The translations under genes and the position numbers were made by a program. The notes under the pieces were generated by a model, which saw nothing but the letters and a program-made list of their open reading frames with translations, was not told where the DNA came from and did not search any database. Of a DNA stretch of 7,267 bases, positions 1 to 6,254 are shown piece after piece; position 1 is the first letter of the stretch; the number at the start of each line of letters is the position of its first letter. This stretch comes from an uncultured Bacteroidales bacterium (GTDB lineage: Bacteria; Bacteroidota; Bacteroidia; Bacteroidales; Bacteroidaceae), in assembly GCA_937995875.1 (NCBI GenBank), contig CALKIW010000095.1, positions 1-7,267 on the forward strand, written 5' to 3'.

Positions 1-119
1 AAGAATATAAATAAGTGAAGAATGAAGAGAGAAGAGTTAAGAATCAAACACCATAACACTAATTGTGAATTGCAATCGCGCAGCCTAATTATGAATTATG
101 AATTGTGCATTATGAATTA
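1..119 (-). repeat. Left copy of a 119-base inverted repeat element
   Basis: The reverse complement of this stretch aligns without gaps to 6101-6219, with 110 of 119 bases identical by hand count. Read on the minus strand, away from the DUF4834 stop codon, it consists of AATTCAT heptamers, then a unique core (GGCTGCGCGATTGCAATT onward, through GTGTTATGGTGTTT), then heptamers related to TTCACTC, ending in TTATTTATATTCTT. The window begins inside the element, so the true copy may run further left: the other copy has about 30 more bases of heptamers. No coding capacity is apparent. It may be a dispersed intergenic repeat family; its function is unknown. Confidence 0.93.
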
Positions 120-206
120 TCAACACCGCGCAGCCTAATTATGAATTTTGAATTATGAATTGCTAACCGCCCAATTATGAATTATGCATTGTGAATTATG
201 AATTAT
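76..206 (-). repeat. Three degenerate tandem modules of GC-rich box plus AATTATG heptamers
   Basis: Three modules follow one another: about 76-120, 126-161 and 167-206. Each starts on the plus strand with a GC-rich box (CGCGCAGCC, CGCGCAGCC and the shortened CGCCC) followed by several AATTATG heptamers, some altered (TTTG, GTGC). The first module is part of the 119-base inverted repeat; the other two extend the array to within a few bases of the DUF4834 stop codon. The pattern suggests local duplication of the heptamer half of the element. No gene or promoter was found in 1-210. Confidence 0.85.
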
Positions 207-210
207 AAAA

Positions 211-516
211 TTAAGTCTCTTTTTCTTCGAACTCCACATATTCGCCTTCGTTTTTGTTGAATATCTTTTGGTTGGCTTCTTCAGGAGTACGTTGGTCAAT
301 GATGGTGTCACCCGATGGAGTTTGGGTCTGCCGTCTGTGCCGTGCAGTTTGTTTGGAGGAGCCTTGCTGATGCTGGCGGGGATCTGTTTTTCCTTTGAGC
401 AAATCGAGAATTTTGTCTAATCCTAACTGATGGAGCAGACGGCGTATTGTTATCGCACTCAAAACAAATAAGGCGATAATGAGCAAAAAAACAAATAAGA
501 ATATTCGTAAAATCAT
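211..516 (-). CDS. DUF4834 family small membrane protein
   Basis: This is a 101-residue protein of unknown function. Residues 4-23 form a strongly hydrophobic helix, probably a membrane anchor or uncleaved signal. Next come a short basic and amphipathic stretch (24-42), a polar Gln/Arg/Thr-rich linker (about 43-75), and an acidic end with EGEYVEFEE at 90-98. That tail, with the N-terminal helix and small size, is what I recognise as the DUF4834 family of Bacteroidetes; the assignment is from memory of the pattern. The start at 516 is supported by AAGGAA on the minus strand (plus 524-529), eight bases upstream. It is the last gene of the probable psd-pssA-DUF4834 operon, 149 bases after pssA, with tandem repeats in the gap. 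Its place beside phospholipid genes hints at a membrane-related role, which is inference only. Confidence 0.8.
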   Translation of the reverse strand: MILRIFLFVFLLIIALFVLSAITIRRLLHQLGLDKILDLLKGKTDPRQHQQGSSKQTARHRRQTQTPSGDTIIDQRTPEEANQKIFNKNEGEYVEFEEKET

Positions 517-561
517 GATTCTGTTCCTTGTTCTTTAAATGGGTGTTCTTGGGGGCGCCAG

Positions 562-597
562 ACTGGTCAGACTGGTTGGACTGGTTGGACTTGTCCG
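562..597. repeat. Four tandem copies of a 9-base unit
   Basis: The plus strand reads ACTGGTCAG, ACTGGTTGG, ACTGGTTGG, ACTTGTCCG, four contiguous 9-base units with one to four changes from the consensus ACTGGTTGG. The array lies between the end of pssA and the start of DUF4834, so it would be transcribed in the operon mRNA as CCAACCAGT units. Because 9 is a multiple of 3, it reads through as open frame in other frames, but no gene there is credible. Confidence 0.85.
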
Positions 598-602
598 AAT
601 CC

Positions 603-640
603 CCCGATTTTCCTGTCACTGCCCGATTAGCCTGTCACGT
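603..640. repeat. Two tandem copies of a 19-base unit
   Basis: Bases 603-621 and 622-640 form an adjacent direct repeat. Both copies share CCCGATT and CCTGTCAC, separated by TT in one and AG in the other, giving 15 of 19 matching bases. It follows the 9-base array almost directly and completes a repeat-rich spacer between pssA and DUF4834. Confidence 0.75.
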
Positions 641-665
641 TGTCTTTTTCTCTGCTCCTTCTTGT

Positions 666-1391
666 TTATTCGGGCTGCCGAGACTGCCGTCGGTTGTAAA
701 TATTGATGGCTATCGAAAGGGCAACATACCATGCGATGATAATGGCAAAGGCCGTGATTTTGAAAATGATGAGCAGTGGGACGCACGAGAGCAGGAAGAT
801 GTATTTCACTTCGTTGCCTTTCCATCCCCACTGCTTGAATTTGAGGGCAAACATCGGGATTTCGGCAATGAGCAGATAGCAACTCACAAACATCATGAGG
901 ATGAGCAGCAGCGTCATGGCCGATGAAGTCTCGAAAAAGCCATGCGCACCTACGATGAGTGATCCCCAAAAGAGGGCGTTGGCCGGAGTGGGCAGTCCGA
1001 TGAAGCCAAGACTCTGGCGTTCGTCAAGATTGAATTTGGCCAGACGGAGGGCAGAAAAAGCTGCCATGACGTAGGCCACGAAAGGCACGATGTCGGCAAC
1101 GGGCAGGAGCATCTTGGGATAATCCATGACCGACAGTTGGGAGAACATGATGGTCGAGGGTGCCACGCCGAAGGTGATGACATCGGCCAGCGAGTCAAGT
1201 TCCTTACCAATGGGTGATGACACATGGAGCAGGCGGGCCGCCATGCCGTCGAAAAAATCAAAGACGGCGCCGATGATGATAAATACCAGAGCCATCTTGG
1301 GGTCGTGCACAAAGGCATAGCAGATGGCGATGCAGCCCGAAACGAGATTGCAGCAAGTGATGGTGTTGGGAATATGTTTCTTGATGCTCAT
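666..1391 (-). CDS. pssA: CDP-diacylglycerol-serine O-phosphatidyltransferase
   Basis: The enzyme joins CDP-diacylglycerol and L-serine to give phosphatidylserine and CMP at the inner membrane, the committed step to phosphatidylethanolamine. The 241-residue protein carries the complete CDP-alcohol phosphatidyltransferase signature at 45-70: D45, D48-G49, A52-R53, G62, D66 and D70, with the standard spacing. These aspartates bind the metal and the CDP group in this family. Hydrophobic stretches occur near 12-28, 34-47, 95-115, 135-150, 158-177 and 195-230, fitting an integral membrane protein of the Gram-positive/Bacteroidetes type rather than the peripheral E. coli form. The start at 1391 precedes a typical N-terminus (MSIKKHIPNTITCCNLVSG). 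No clear Shine-Dalgarno site is present. The gene follows psd by 165 bases without an obvious promoter of its own, so cotranscription is likely. Confidence 0.95.
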   Translation of the reverse strand: MSIKKHIPNTITCCNLVSGCIAICYAFVHDPKMALVFIIIGAVFDFFDGMAARLLHVSSPIGKELDSLADVITFGVAPSTIMFSQLSVMDYPKMLLPVADIVPFVAYVMAAFSALRLAKFNLDERQSLGFIGLPTPANALFWGSLIVGAHGFFETSSAMTLLLILMMFVSCYLLIAEIPMFALKFKQWGWKGNEVKYIFLLSCVPLLIIFKITAFAIIIAWYVALSIAINIYNRRQSRQPE

Positions 1392-1556
1392 TGTTGTTGG
1401 ATTTAAAGGGATGGGGTAGGGCGAAACGAATGGTCAGGATAGCCGACACTTCGTGGCCTGAATGAAGGTATGACTTGTGAATGTCACCGTTGGTATTAGC
1501 CAACAAGCTGTCTGCTCCTCAATGGAAACGGCTCTCCCTTGCAGAAGAAAGTCGGG

Positions 1557-2249
1557 CTATTTGAGCCGGGCAATAATGGTTTGGTCGCCTACGGTTTTCT
1601 GTCCCATCTCGACCAACACCTCCGAATCTAACGGCAGAAACACGTCTACGCGAGATCCGAGCTTGATAAATCCGAGATGCTCATCGATGTAGCAGTATTC
1701 GCCCTCTTTGGCATAGGTAACGATGCGGCGTGCCATGGCTCCTGCAACCTGTCTGCAAAGCACGTCCACTCCATGCTCGGTAGTAATCATGGTGTCGGCG
1801 CGCTCGTTCTCCTCGCTAGCTTTGGGCAGCCAGGCCTTGTGATAGTTACCGTCTCGATGGCGCACGAATTTCACCCTGCCGTCTACCGGAAACCAGTTGG
1901 CGTGAACATTGGTGAGGCTCATGAAGATGCTGATCATGAGCCGCTTGTCGTGGAAATACTCGTTTTCTTCAACCTCCTCAATAACCACAATCTTGCCATC
2001 GGCTGGTGCCACGACAATCTTGTCGGTATCTTCAACCTTGAGATACCGTATGGGACATTGATAAAAGTTTAGGGCGATGGCGTATATTATTCCGAATATA
2101 ACCACGAATATTCCAAACGGCCACTTCGTGTCAAAGGCAAACCATAGGACGGTGGCTATGGCGACAATGCCTACAAAACCGAAGAGAAGGGTGTTGGTCC
2201 CTTCGTGATGTATGCGTATGTTTTTTAGTTTTTTAATTTTCTTGCCCAT
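1557..2249 (-). CDS. psd: Phosphatidylserine decarboxylase proenzyme (short, PSD-A type)
   Basis: The enzyme decarboxylates phosphatidylserine to phosphatidylethanolamine, using a pyruvoyl group made by self-cleavage. I place the start at 2249, giving 230 residues beginning MGKKIKKLKN, the usual size of the short bacterial form. Two hydrophobic segments (about 20-38 and 43-62) anchor it in the membrane. The self-processing motif is LGSR at 197-200: cleavage between G198 and S199 would give a beta chain of 198 residues and a pyruvoyl alpha chain of 32. D84 (in APADGKI) and H116 (in NVHANWFP) match the Asp and His that activate the serine in this family. An in-frame ATG at 2417 would add 56 residues, but that extension crosses the promoter and overlaps dnaE, so it is rejected. 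There is no clear Shine-Dalgarno site. First gene of the operon with pssA. Confidence 0.95.
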   Translation of the reverse strand: MGKKIKKLKNIRIHHEGTNTLLFGFVGIVAIATVLWFAFDTKWPFGIFVVIFGIIYAIALNFYQCPIRYLKVEDTDKIVVAPADGKIVVIEEVEENEYFHDKRLMISIFMSLTNVHANWFPVDGRVKFVRHRDGNYHKAWLPKASEENERADTMITTEHGVDVLCRQVAGAMARRIVTYAKEGEYCYIDEHLGFIKLGSRVDVFLPLDSEVLVEMGQKTVGDQTIIARLK

Positions 2250-2279
2250 GTTCAGAAAAGGGTGTAATCTGACTGGTTG

Positions 2280-2309
2280 CAAAGGTAATGTTTTTAATTT
2301 AAACAACAA
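2280..2309 (-). promoter_or_regulatory. Predicted promoter of the psd-pssA-DUF4834 operon
   Basis: The minus strand shows TACCTTTG (plus 2280-2287), a full match to the Bacteroidetes -7 consensus TAnnTTTG, with TTG (plus 2307-2309) 19 bases upstream as the -33 element. Transcription would start near 2273, giving a leader of about 25 bases before the psd ATG. This is a pattern match with known consensus and spacing; no start site has been measured. Confidence 0.75.
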
Positions 2310-2328
2310 CCTTTTTTGTAATATTCTT

Positions 2329-2359
2329 TTGGCTGTATCGTAATTTAGCTGTAACTTTA
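2329..2359 (+). promoter_or_regulatory. Predicted dnaE promoter
   Basis: TTG at 2329-2331 and TAACTTTA at 2352-2359 are separated by 20 bases, matching the Bacteroidetes -33/-7 promoter apart from the last base of the -7 element (A instead of G). Transcription would start near 2366, leaving a very short leader that carries the ribosome binding site. It runs divergently from the psd promoter, with about 20 bases between their -33 elements. Confidence 0.65.
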
Positions 2360-2372
2360 CACCTGCTAAATT

Positions 2373-2378
2373 AAGGAG
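2373..2378 (+). promoter_or_regulatory. Shine-Dalgarno site of dnaE
   Basis: AAGGAG lies five bases before the ATG at 2384 and is the only strong Shine-Dalgarno match in the window. It fixes the dnaE start, which also gives the expected PHP-domain N-terminus (MEDFVHLHVH). Confidence 0.8.
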
Positions 2379-2383
2379 AAAGC

Positions 2384-5300
2384 ATGGAAGATTTTGTTCA
2401 TTTGCACGTTCATACACACTATTCGGTACTCGATGGTCAGTCTAAGGTTCGCTATTTGGTGGACAAGGCTGTCAAAGACGGCATGAGAGGAATGGCCATC
2501 ACCGATCACGGTGTGATGTATGGCATCAAGGAGCTTGTCGACTATTGTGCCTCGATCAATAAGAAGCGTAAGGCGAAGGGGCTGGAGCCTTTCAAACCGA
2601 TCATTGGTTGCGAGATGTATGTGGCCCACCATAATAAGGAGGACAAGAACAGAGAGGCGGGAGACAATTCGGGTTACCACCTTATCGTGTTGGCCAAAAA
2701 TTATAAAGGCTATAAGAATTTGATAAAGCTGGTGAGCCGAGCATGGGTGGACGGCTATTATTACAAGCCGCGCACCGACCGCAAAGACCTCGAAACCTAT
2801 CATGAGGGGCTCATCGTCTGCTCGGCCTGTATAGCCGGTGAGGTACCGGCTAAAATTCTGAAAGGCGACATCGAGGGTGCTCGCGAAGCCTGTGAGTGGT
2901 ATCATCGGGTGTTTGGCGACGACTATTATCTGGAGTTGCAGCGCCACGAAGTGAAGGATCCGAGCATCAGGGCCAATCGCGAGGTGTTCCCATTGCAACA
3001 GAAGGCCAATAAGGTGATGATGGAATTTGGCAAGGAGTATGGCATTAAGATTATCTGTACCAACGACTGCCACTTCGAGGATCAGGACACGGCAGAGGCT
3101 CACGACCACCTGCTGTGCCTATCGACGAGCAAAGATCTTGACGATCCTTTCCGCCTGATGTACACCAAGCAGGAATGGTTTAAGACGCGCGAGGAGATGA
3201 ACGAAATCTTCAGCGACATTCCCGAAGCCTTGCGCAACACGACCGAGATACTCGACAAGGTTGAGCTTTACAGTATAGACAGTGCTCCTATCATGCCGTA
3301 TTTCCCCATTCCCGAAGACTTCGGCACGGAGGAGGAGTGGCGCAGGAAATATAGGGAGCAAGACCTTTACAAGGAATTTACGTCTGACGAGAACGGGCAA
3401 AATCCTATGCCTGAGGCAGAAGCTCAGAAGGTGATAGAGCGGCTCGGAGGCTACGACAAGATTTACCGCATCAAACTTGAGGCCGATTATCTGGCCAAAT
3501 TAGCCTTCGATGGGGCAAAGAAGAATTATGGCGACCCGGTGCCGGACAATGTGAAAGAGCACATCAACTTTGAGTTGCACGTGATGAAGACGATGGGTTT
3601 TCCGGGTTACTTCCTCATAGTGCAGGATTTTATTTCTGCCGCACGAAATGAACTCGGCGTGTGGGTTGGGCCGGGACGTGGCTCGGCTGCCGGATCAGTG
3701 GTGGCCTATTGTCTGGGCATCACGCGGATAGATCCGTTGAAATACGACTTGCTGTTTGAGCGTTTCCTTAACCCCGACCGTGTGAATCTGCCCGATATTG
3801 ATACCGATTTCGATGATGACGGGCGTGGCAGGGTGCTCAGATGGGTGATGGATAAATATGGTGAGAAAAACTGCGCCCACATTATTACATACAGCAGTAT
3901 GGCCACGAAAAACTCTATTGCCGACGTGGCTCGTGTGGAGCGGTTGCCGCTGGAACGTTCCAATTTCCTGAAAAAAGCAATTCCCGAACGTCTGCCCGAT
4001 GGCAAGAAGATGAATCTGAAGAATGCCATAGAATACACGCCGGAGCTGCGCGAGGCTGAATCTTCGGCCGACCCACGTGAGCGAAACACCATCAAATATG
4101 CCAAGCAGTTGGAGGGAACGGTGCGTGGAACGGGTATTCATGCCTGCGGATTCATTATCTGTCGTGACCCTATTGACGAGTGGGTGCCGGTGTCTACAGC
4201 CGACGACCCCGACTTTCCGGAACTAAAATGTGCCGTGACACAGTATGACGGTCATGTGATCGAAACCACAGGACTGATCAAGATGGACTTCCTCGGACTC
4301 AAGACTTTGTCGGAGCTGAAGGAGGCCTGCAAGGTGGTAGAGCGCACGAGAGGGGTGAAAATAGATATCGACAACATCCCCATCGACGACGAACTCACCT
4401 ACAAACTCTATCAGCAGGGGCGCACCATCGGCACGTTCCAGTTTGAATCGCCGGGCATGCAGAAATATCTGCGCGAACTACACCCGACGGTGTTCGAGGA
4501 CCTGATAGCCATGAACGCGCTCTATCGACCGGGCCCCATGGACTATATTCCCGACTTTATCAAGCGCAAGAACGACCCATCGCTGGTGACATACGATATT
4601 CCGTGTATGGAAAAATACCTGAAAGACACGTATGGCATCACAGTCTATCAGGAGCAGGTGATGTTGCTGTCGCGCCAGTTGGCCAATTTCACGCGTGGAG
4701 AGAGCGACGCCCTGCGTAAGGCGATGGGAAAGAAAAAGAAGGCCATCGTAGACCAGATGAAGCCCAAATTCCTCAAACAGGGCGAGGCCAACGGTCACGA
4801 CAGAAGAATTTTGGAAAAGATTTGGGGCGACTGGGAGAAGTTCGCGTCGTATGCGTTCAACAAGTCGCACGCCACTTGCTATTCGTGGGTGGCTTATCAG
4901 ACGGCTTATCTCAAAGCCCACTATCCTGCGGAATATATGGCTGCACTGATGACCCGGCGCTTTTCCGACATTGGCGAGATAACCAAACTCATGGAGGAGT
5001 GCAAGGCTATGGACATTCCAACGCTGGGTCCCGATGTGAACGAAAGCTACGTGGAGTTTGGCGTGAACAGGAAAGGCGAGATCCGCTTTGGCCTTTCCGC
5101 TATCAAGGGCATGGGCTCCGGAGCCGCAGAAGCCATTGTGAGGGAACGTCAGGAAAACGGGCCCTATAAGGATGTTTACGACTTCGTGGAGCGCGTGAGC
5201 CTGCGCGACGTTAATCGCAAGGCTATCGAAAGTCTGGCCCTGAGTGGCGGATTCGACCGTTTCGGACTGAAGCGGGAGCAATATTTGGCTGCTAATGGCA

Positions 5301-6103
5301 AGGGTGAGGTATTCCTCGACAGTCTGGTGCGCTTTGGTCAGCAGTACCAGCAAGATAAGATCGAGTCGGCCAATTCGCTGTTCGGCGGCATGGTGGCAGA
5401 TATTGCCATTGCCAAGCCTCCTGCACCGAAGGCCGAAGAATGGAGTGCTATTGAGAAGCTGGGAAAGGAGAAGGAACTGGTGGGTATCTATCTTTCCGCT
5501 CATCCTTTGGACGATTATCTGCTGGTGCTCGACAATCTTTGCAACACCTCATGTATAGAGGCCGGCAGCCGTGAGAACTATGCCGAGTTGTCCACGCGTC
5601 AGGAGGTGACGTTTGGCGGTATCGTGACCAAGGTGGTCCACCGATTCAACAAGCGGGGAGAGCCGTTCGGTATCGTGACGATAGAAGATTGTCGGGGGTC
5701 CGGAGAAATCGCGCTCTTTGGAGAAGATTGGGGTCGTTGGGGTGCCTGGCTCACGGAGGGAAGCTCGGTGTTTATCACGGCCAAATGCAGCAAGAGGTAT
5801 GAATCGAGCCAATACTACAGTATGCGCATCCAGAGCATTGAGTATCTTCAGACGGTGAAAGACAAGCGCATAGAGCGGTTTACGATTAATGTAAAGAGCG
5901 GAGCCATTGATGATGAGATGGTGACCGACATTATGTCGATGGTGGCCGATGTGCCCGGAAACACAGAGCTGTATTTCAACATCAACGATGAAGAAAACAA
6001 CACCAATGTGCTCCTGCTGGCCAAGGCCGGACGAATAGAGGTCAGGCAGCCGCTTGTGCACTATGTGAACGAACATGAGAGTATGAGCTACACGGTTAAT
6101 TAA
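2384..6103 (+). CDS. dnaE: DNA polymerase III alpha subunit (replicative polymerase)
   Basis: This is the catalytic subunit of the chromosomal replicase, 1239 residues against 1160 in E. coli. The PHP domain (about 4-240) keeps candidate metal ligands H8, H10, D41, H42, E77, D228 and H230, several of which E. coli DnaE has lost. The C-family polymerase core follows: GPGRGSAAGS at 429-438, PDIDTDF at 470-476 with catalytic D471 and D473, and D635 in MDFLGLKTL, matching E. coli D401, D403 and D555. The 313-375 stretch looks longer than in E. coli. A helix-hairpin-helix lies near 905-920 (AIKGMGSGAAEAIV), a possible clamp-binding site ANSLF at 996-1000, and an OB fold near 1074-1150. No separate DnaQ-like exonuclease domain is present, so this is DnaE and not PolC. 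The stop codon is the first three bases of the downstream repeat. Confidence 0.98.
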   Translation: MEDFVHLHVHTHYSVLDGQSKVRYLVDKAVKDGMRGMAITDHGVMYGIKELVDYCASINKKRKAKGLEPFKPIIGCEMYVAHHNKEDKNREAGDNSGYHLIVLAKNYKGYKNLIKLVSRAWVDGYYYKPRTDRKDLETYHEGLIVCSACIAGEVPAKILKGDIEGAREACEWYHRVFGDDYYLELQRHEVKDPSIRANREVFPLQQKANKVMMEFGKEYGIKIICTNDCHFEDQDTAEAHDHLLCLSTSKDLDDPFRLMYTKQEWFKTREEMNEIFSDIPEALRNTTEILDKVELYSIDSAPIMPYFPIPEDFGTEEEWRRKYREQDLYKEFTSDENGQNPMPEAEAQKVIERLGGYDKIYRIKLEADYLAKLAFDGAKKNYGDPVPDNVKEHINFELHVMKTMGFPGYFLIVQDFISAARNELGVWVGPGRGSAAGSVVAYCLGITRIDPLKYDLLFERFLNPDRVNLPDIDTDFDDDGRGRVLRWVMDKYGEKNCAHIITYSSMATKNSIADVARVERLPLERSNFLKKAIPERLPDGKKMNLKNAIEYTPELREAESSADPRERNTIKYAKQLEGTVRGTGIHACGFIICRDPIDEWVPVSTADDPDFPELKCAVTQYDGHVIETTGLIKMDFLGLKTLSELKEACKVVERTRGVKIDIDNIPIDDELTYKLYQQGRTIGTFQFESPGMQKYLRELHPTVFEDLIAMNALYRPGPMDYIPDFIKRKNDPSLVTYDIPCMEKYLKDTYGITVYQEQVMLLSRQLANFTRGESDALRKAMGKKKKAIVDQMKPKFLKQGEANGHDRRILEKIWGDWEKFASYAFNKSHATCYSWVAYQTAYLKAHYPAEYMAALMTRRFSDIGEITKLMEECKAMDIPTLGPDVNESYVEFGVNRKGEIRFGLSAIKGMGSGAAEAIVRERQENGPYKDVYDFVERVSLRDVNRKAIESLALSGGFDRFGLKREQYLAANGKGEVFLDSLVRFGQQYQQDKIESANSLFGGMVADIAIAKPPAPKAEEWSAIEKLGKEKELVGIYLSAHPLDDYLLVLDNLCNTSCIEAGSRENYAELSTRQEVTFGGIVTKVVHRFNKRGEPFGIVTIEDCRGSGEIALFGEDWGRWGAWLTEGSSVFITAKCSKRYESSQYYSMRIQSIEYLQTVKDKRIERFTINVKSGAIDDEMVTDIMSMVADVPGNTELYFNINDEENNTNVLLLAKAGRIEVRQPLVHYVNEHESMSYTVN

Positions 6104-6219
6104 TTCATAATTCATAATTCATAATTCATAATTGGGCTGCGCGATTGCAATTCACAATCAGTGTTATGGTGTTTAATTCTTCACTCTTCACTCTTAACTC
6201 TTCACTTATTTATATTCTT
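6101..6219 (+). repeat. Right copy of the 119-base inverted repeat element
   Basis: This copy begins with the dnaE stop codon. TTCATAA heptamers (6104-6133) lead into a GC-rich core, GGGCTGCGCG, followed by a small hairpin candidate: GATTG (6143-6147) and CAATC (6155-6159) around a seven-base loop. Then come TTCACTC-type heptamers. Its reverse complement matches 1-119 at 110 of 119 bases without gaps. Heptamers continue beyond the aligned part, from 6220 to about 6250 (CACTCTT, CACTCGT, AACTCTT, AACTTCT), almost to the tsaE start. The whole dnaE-tsaE gap is therefore repeat, and I see no convincing promoter in it. Confidence 0.93.
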
Positions 6220-6254
6220 CACTCTTCACTCGTAACTCTTAACTTCTTTATATA

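Noticed and set aside
61..75. Possible promoter within the left repeat core, with TTG 20 bases before GGTGTTTG on the minus strand.
   Set aside because: The essential TA of the -7 element is missing, and the right copy also loses the final G.
1..210. Repeat array considered as a CRISPR array.
   Set aside because: Units are 7 bases with no spacers of regular length and no cas genes nearby.
308..619. A minus-strand frame starting in the 19-base repeat and overlapping DUF4834.
   Set aside because: It overlaps DUF4834 in another frame, and its Ser/Asn/Gln-rich start again only reflects the tandem repeats.
528..926. A plus-strand frame with a DWLDWLD-like repeat.
   Set aside because: The peptide repeat is a by-product of the 9-base DNA repeat, and the rest is antisense to pssA.
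1489..1504. Small inverted repeat GTTGG/CCAAC between psd and pssA as a terminator.
   Set aside because: The stem is only five bases with no T-run on either strand, and termination here would cut pssA off from the only promoter seen.
2250..2417. N-terminal extension of psd by 56 residues to an ATG at 2417.
   Set aside because: It crosses the best promoter match in the window, overlaps the dnaE start, and is not like the N-terminus of short Psd proteins. The start at 2249 gives the usual length.
2366..3109. A 247-residue minus-strand open frame opposite the PHP domain of dnaE.
   Set aside because: It is antisense to a certain gene and has no family resemblance; its hydrophobic look comes from the reverse reading of charged codons.
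4478..5503. A 341-residue open frame on the minus strand opposite dnaE.
   Set aside because: It is entirely antisense to well-conserved polymerase domains, shows no recognisable domain, and is explained by codon bias in dnaE.
6101..6250. Repeat element considered as an insertion sequence or replication origin with iterons.
   Set aside because: There is no transposase, no target-site duplication that I could identify, and no rep gene or clear DnaA-box cluster; heptamers are much shorter than typical iterons.
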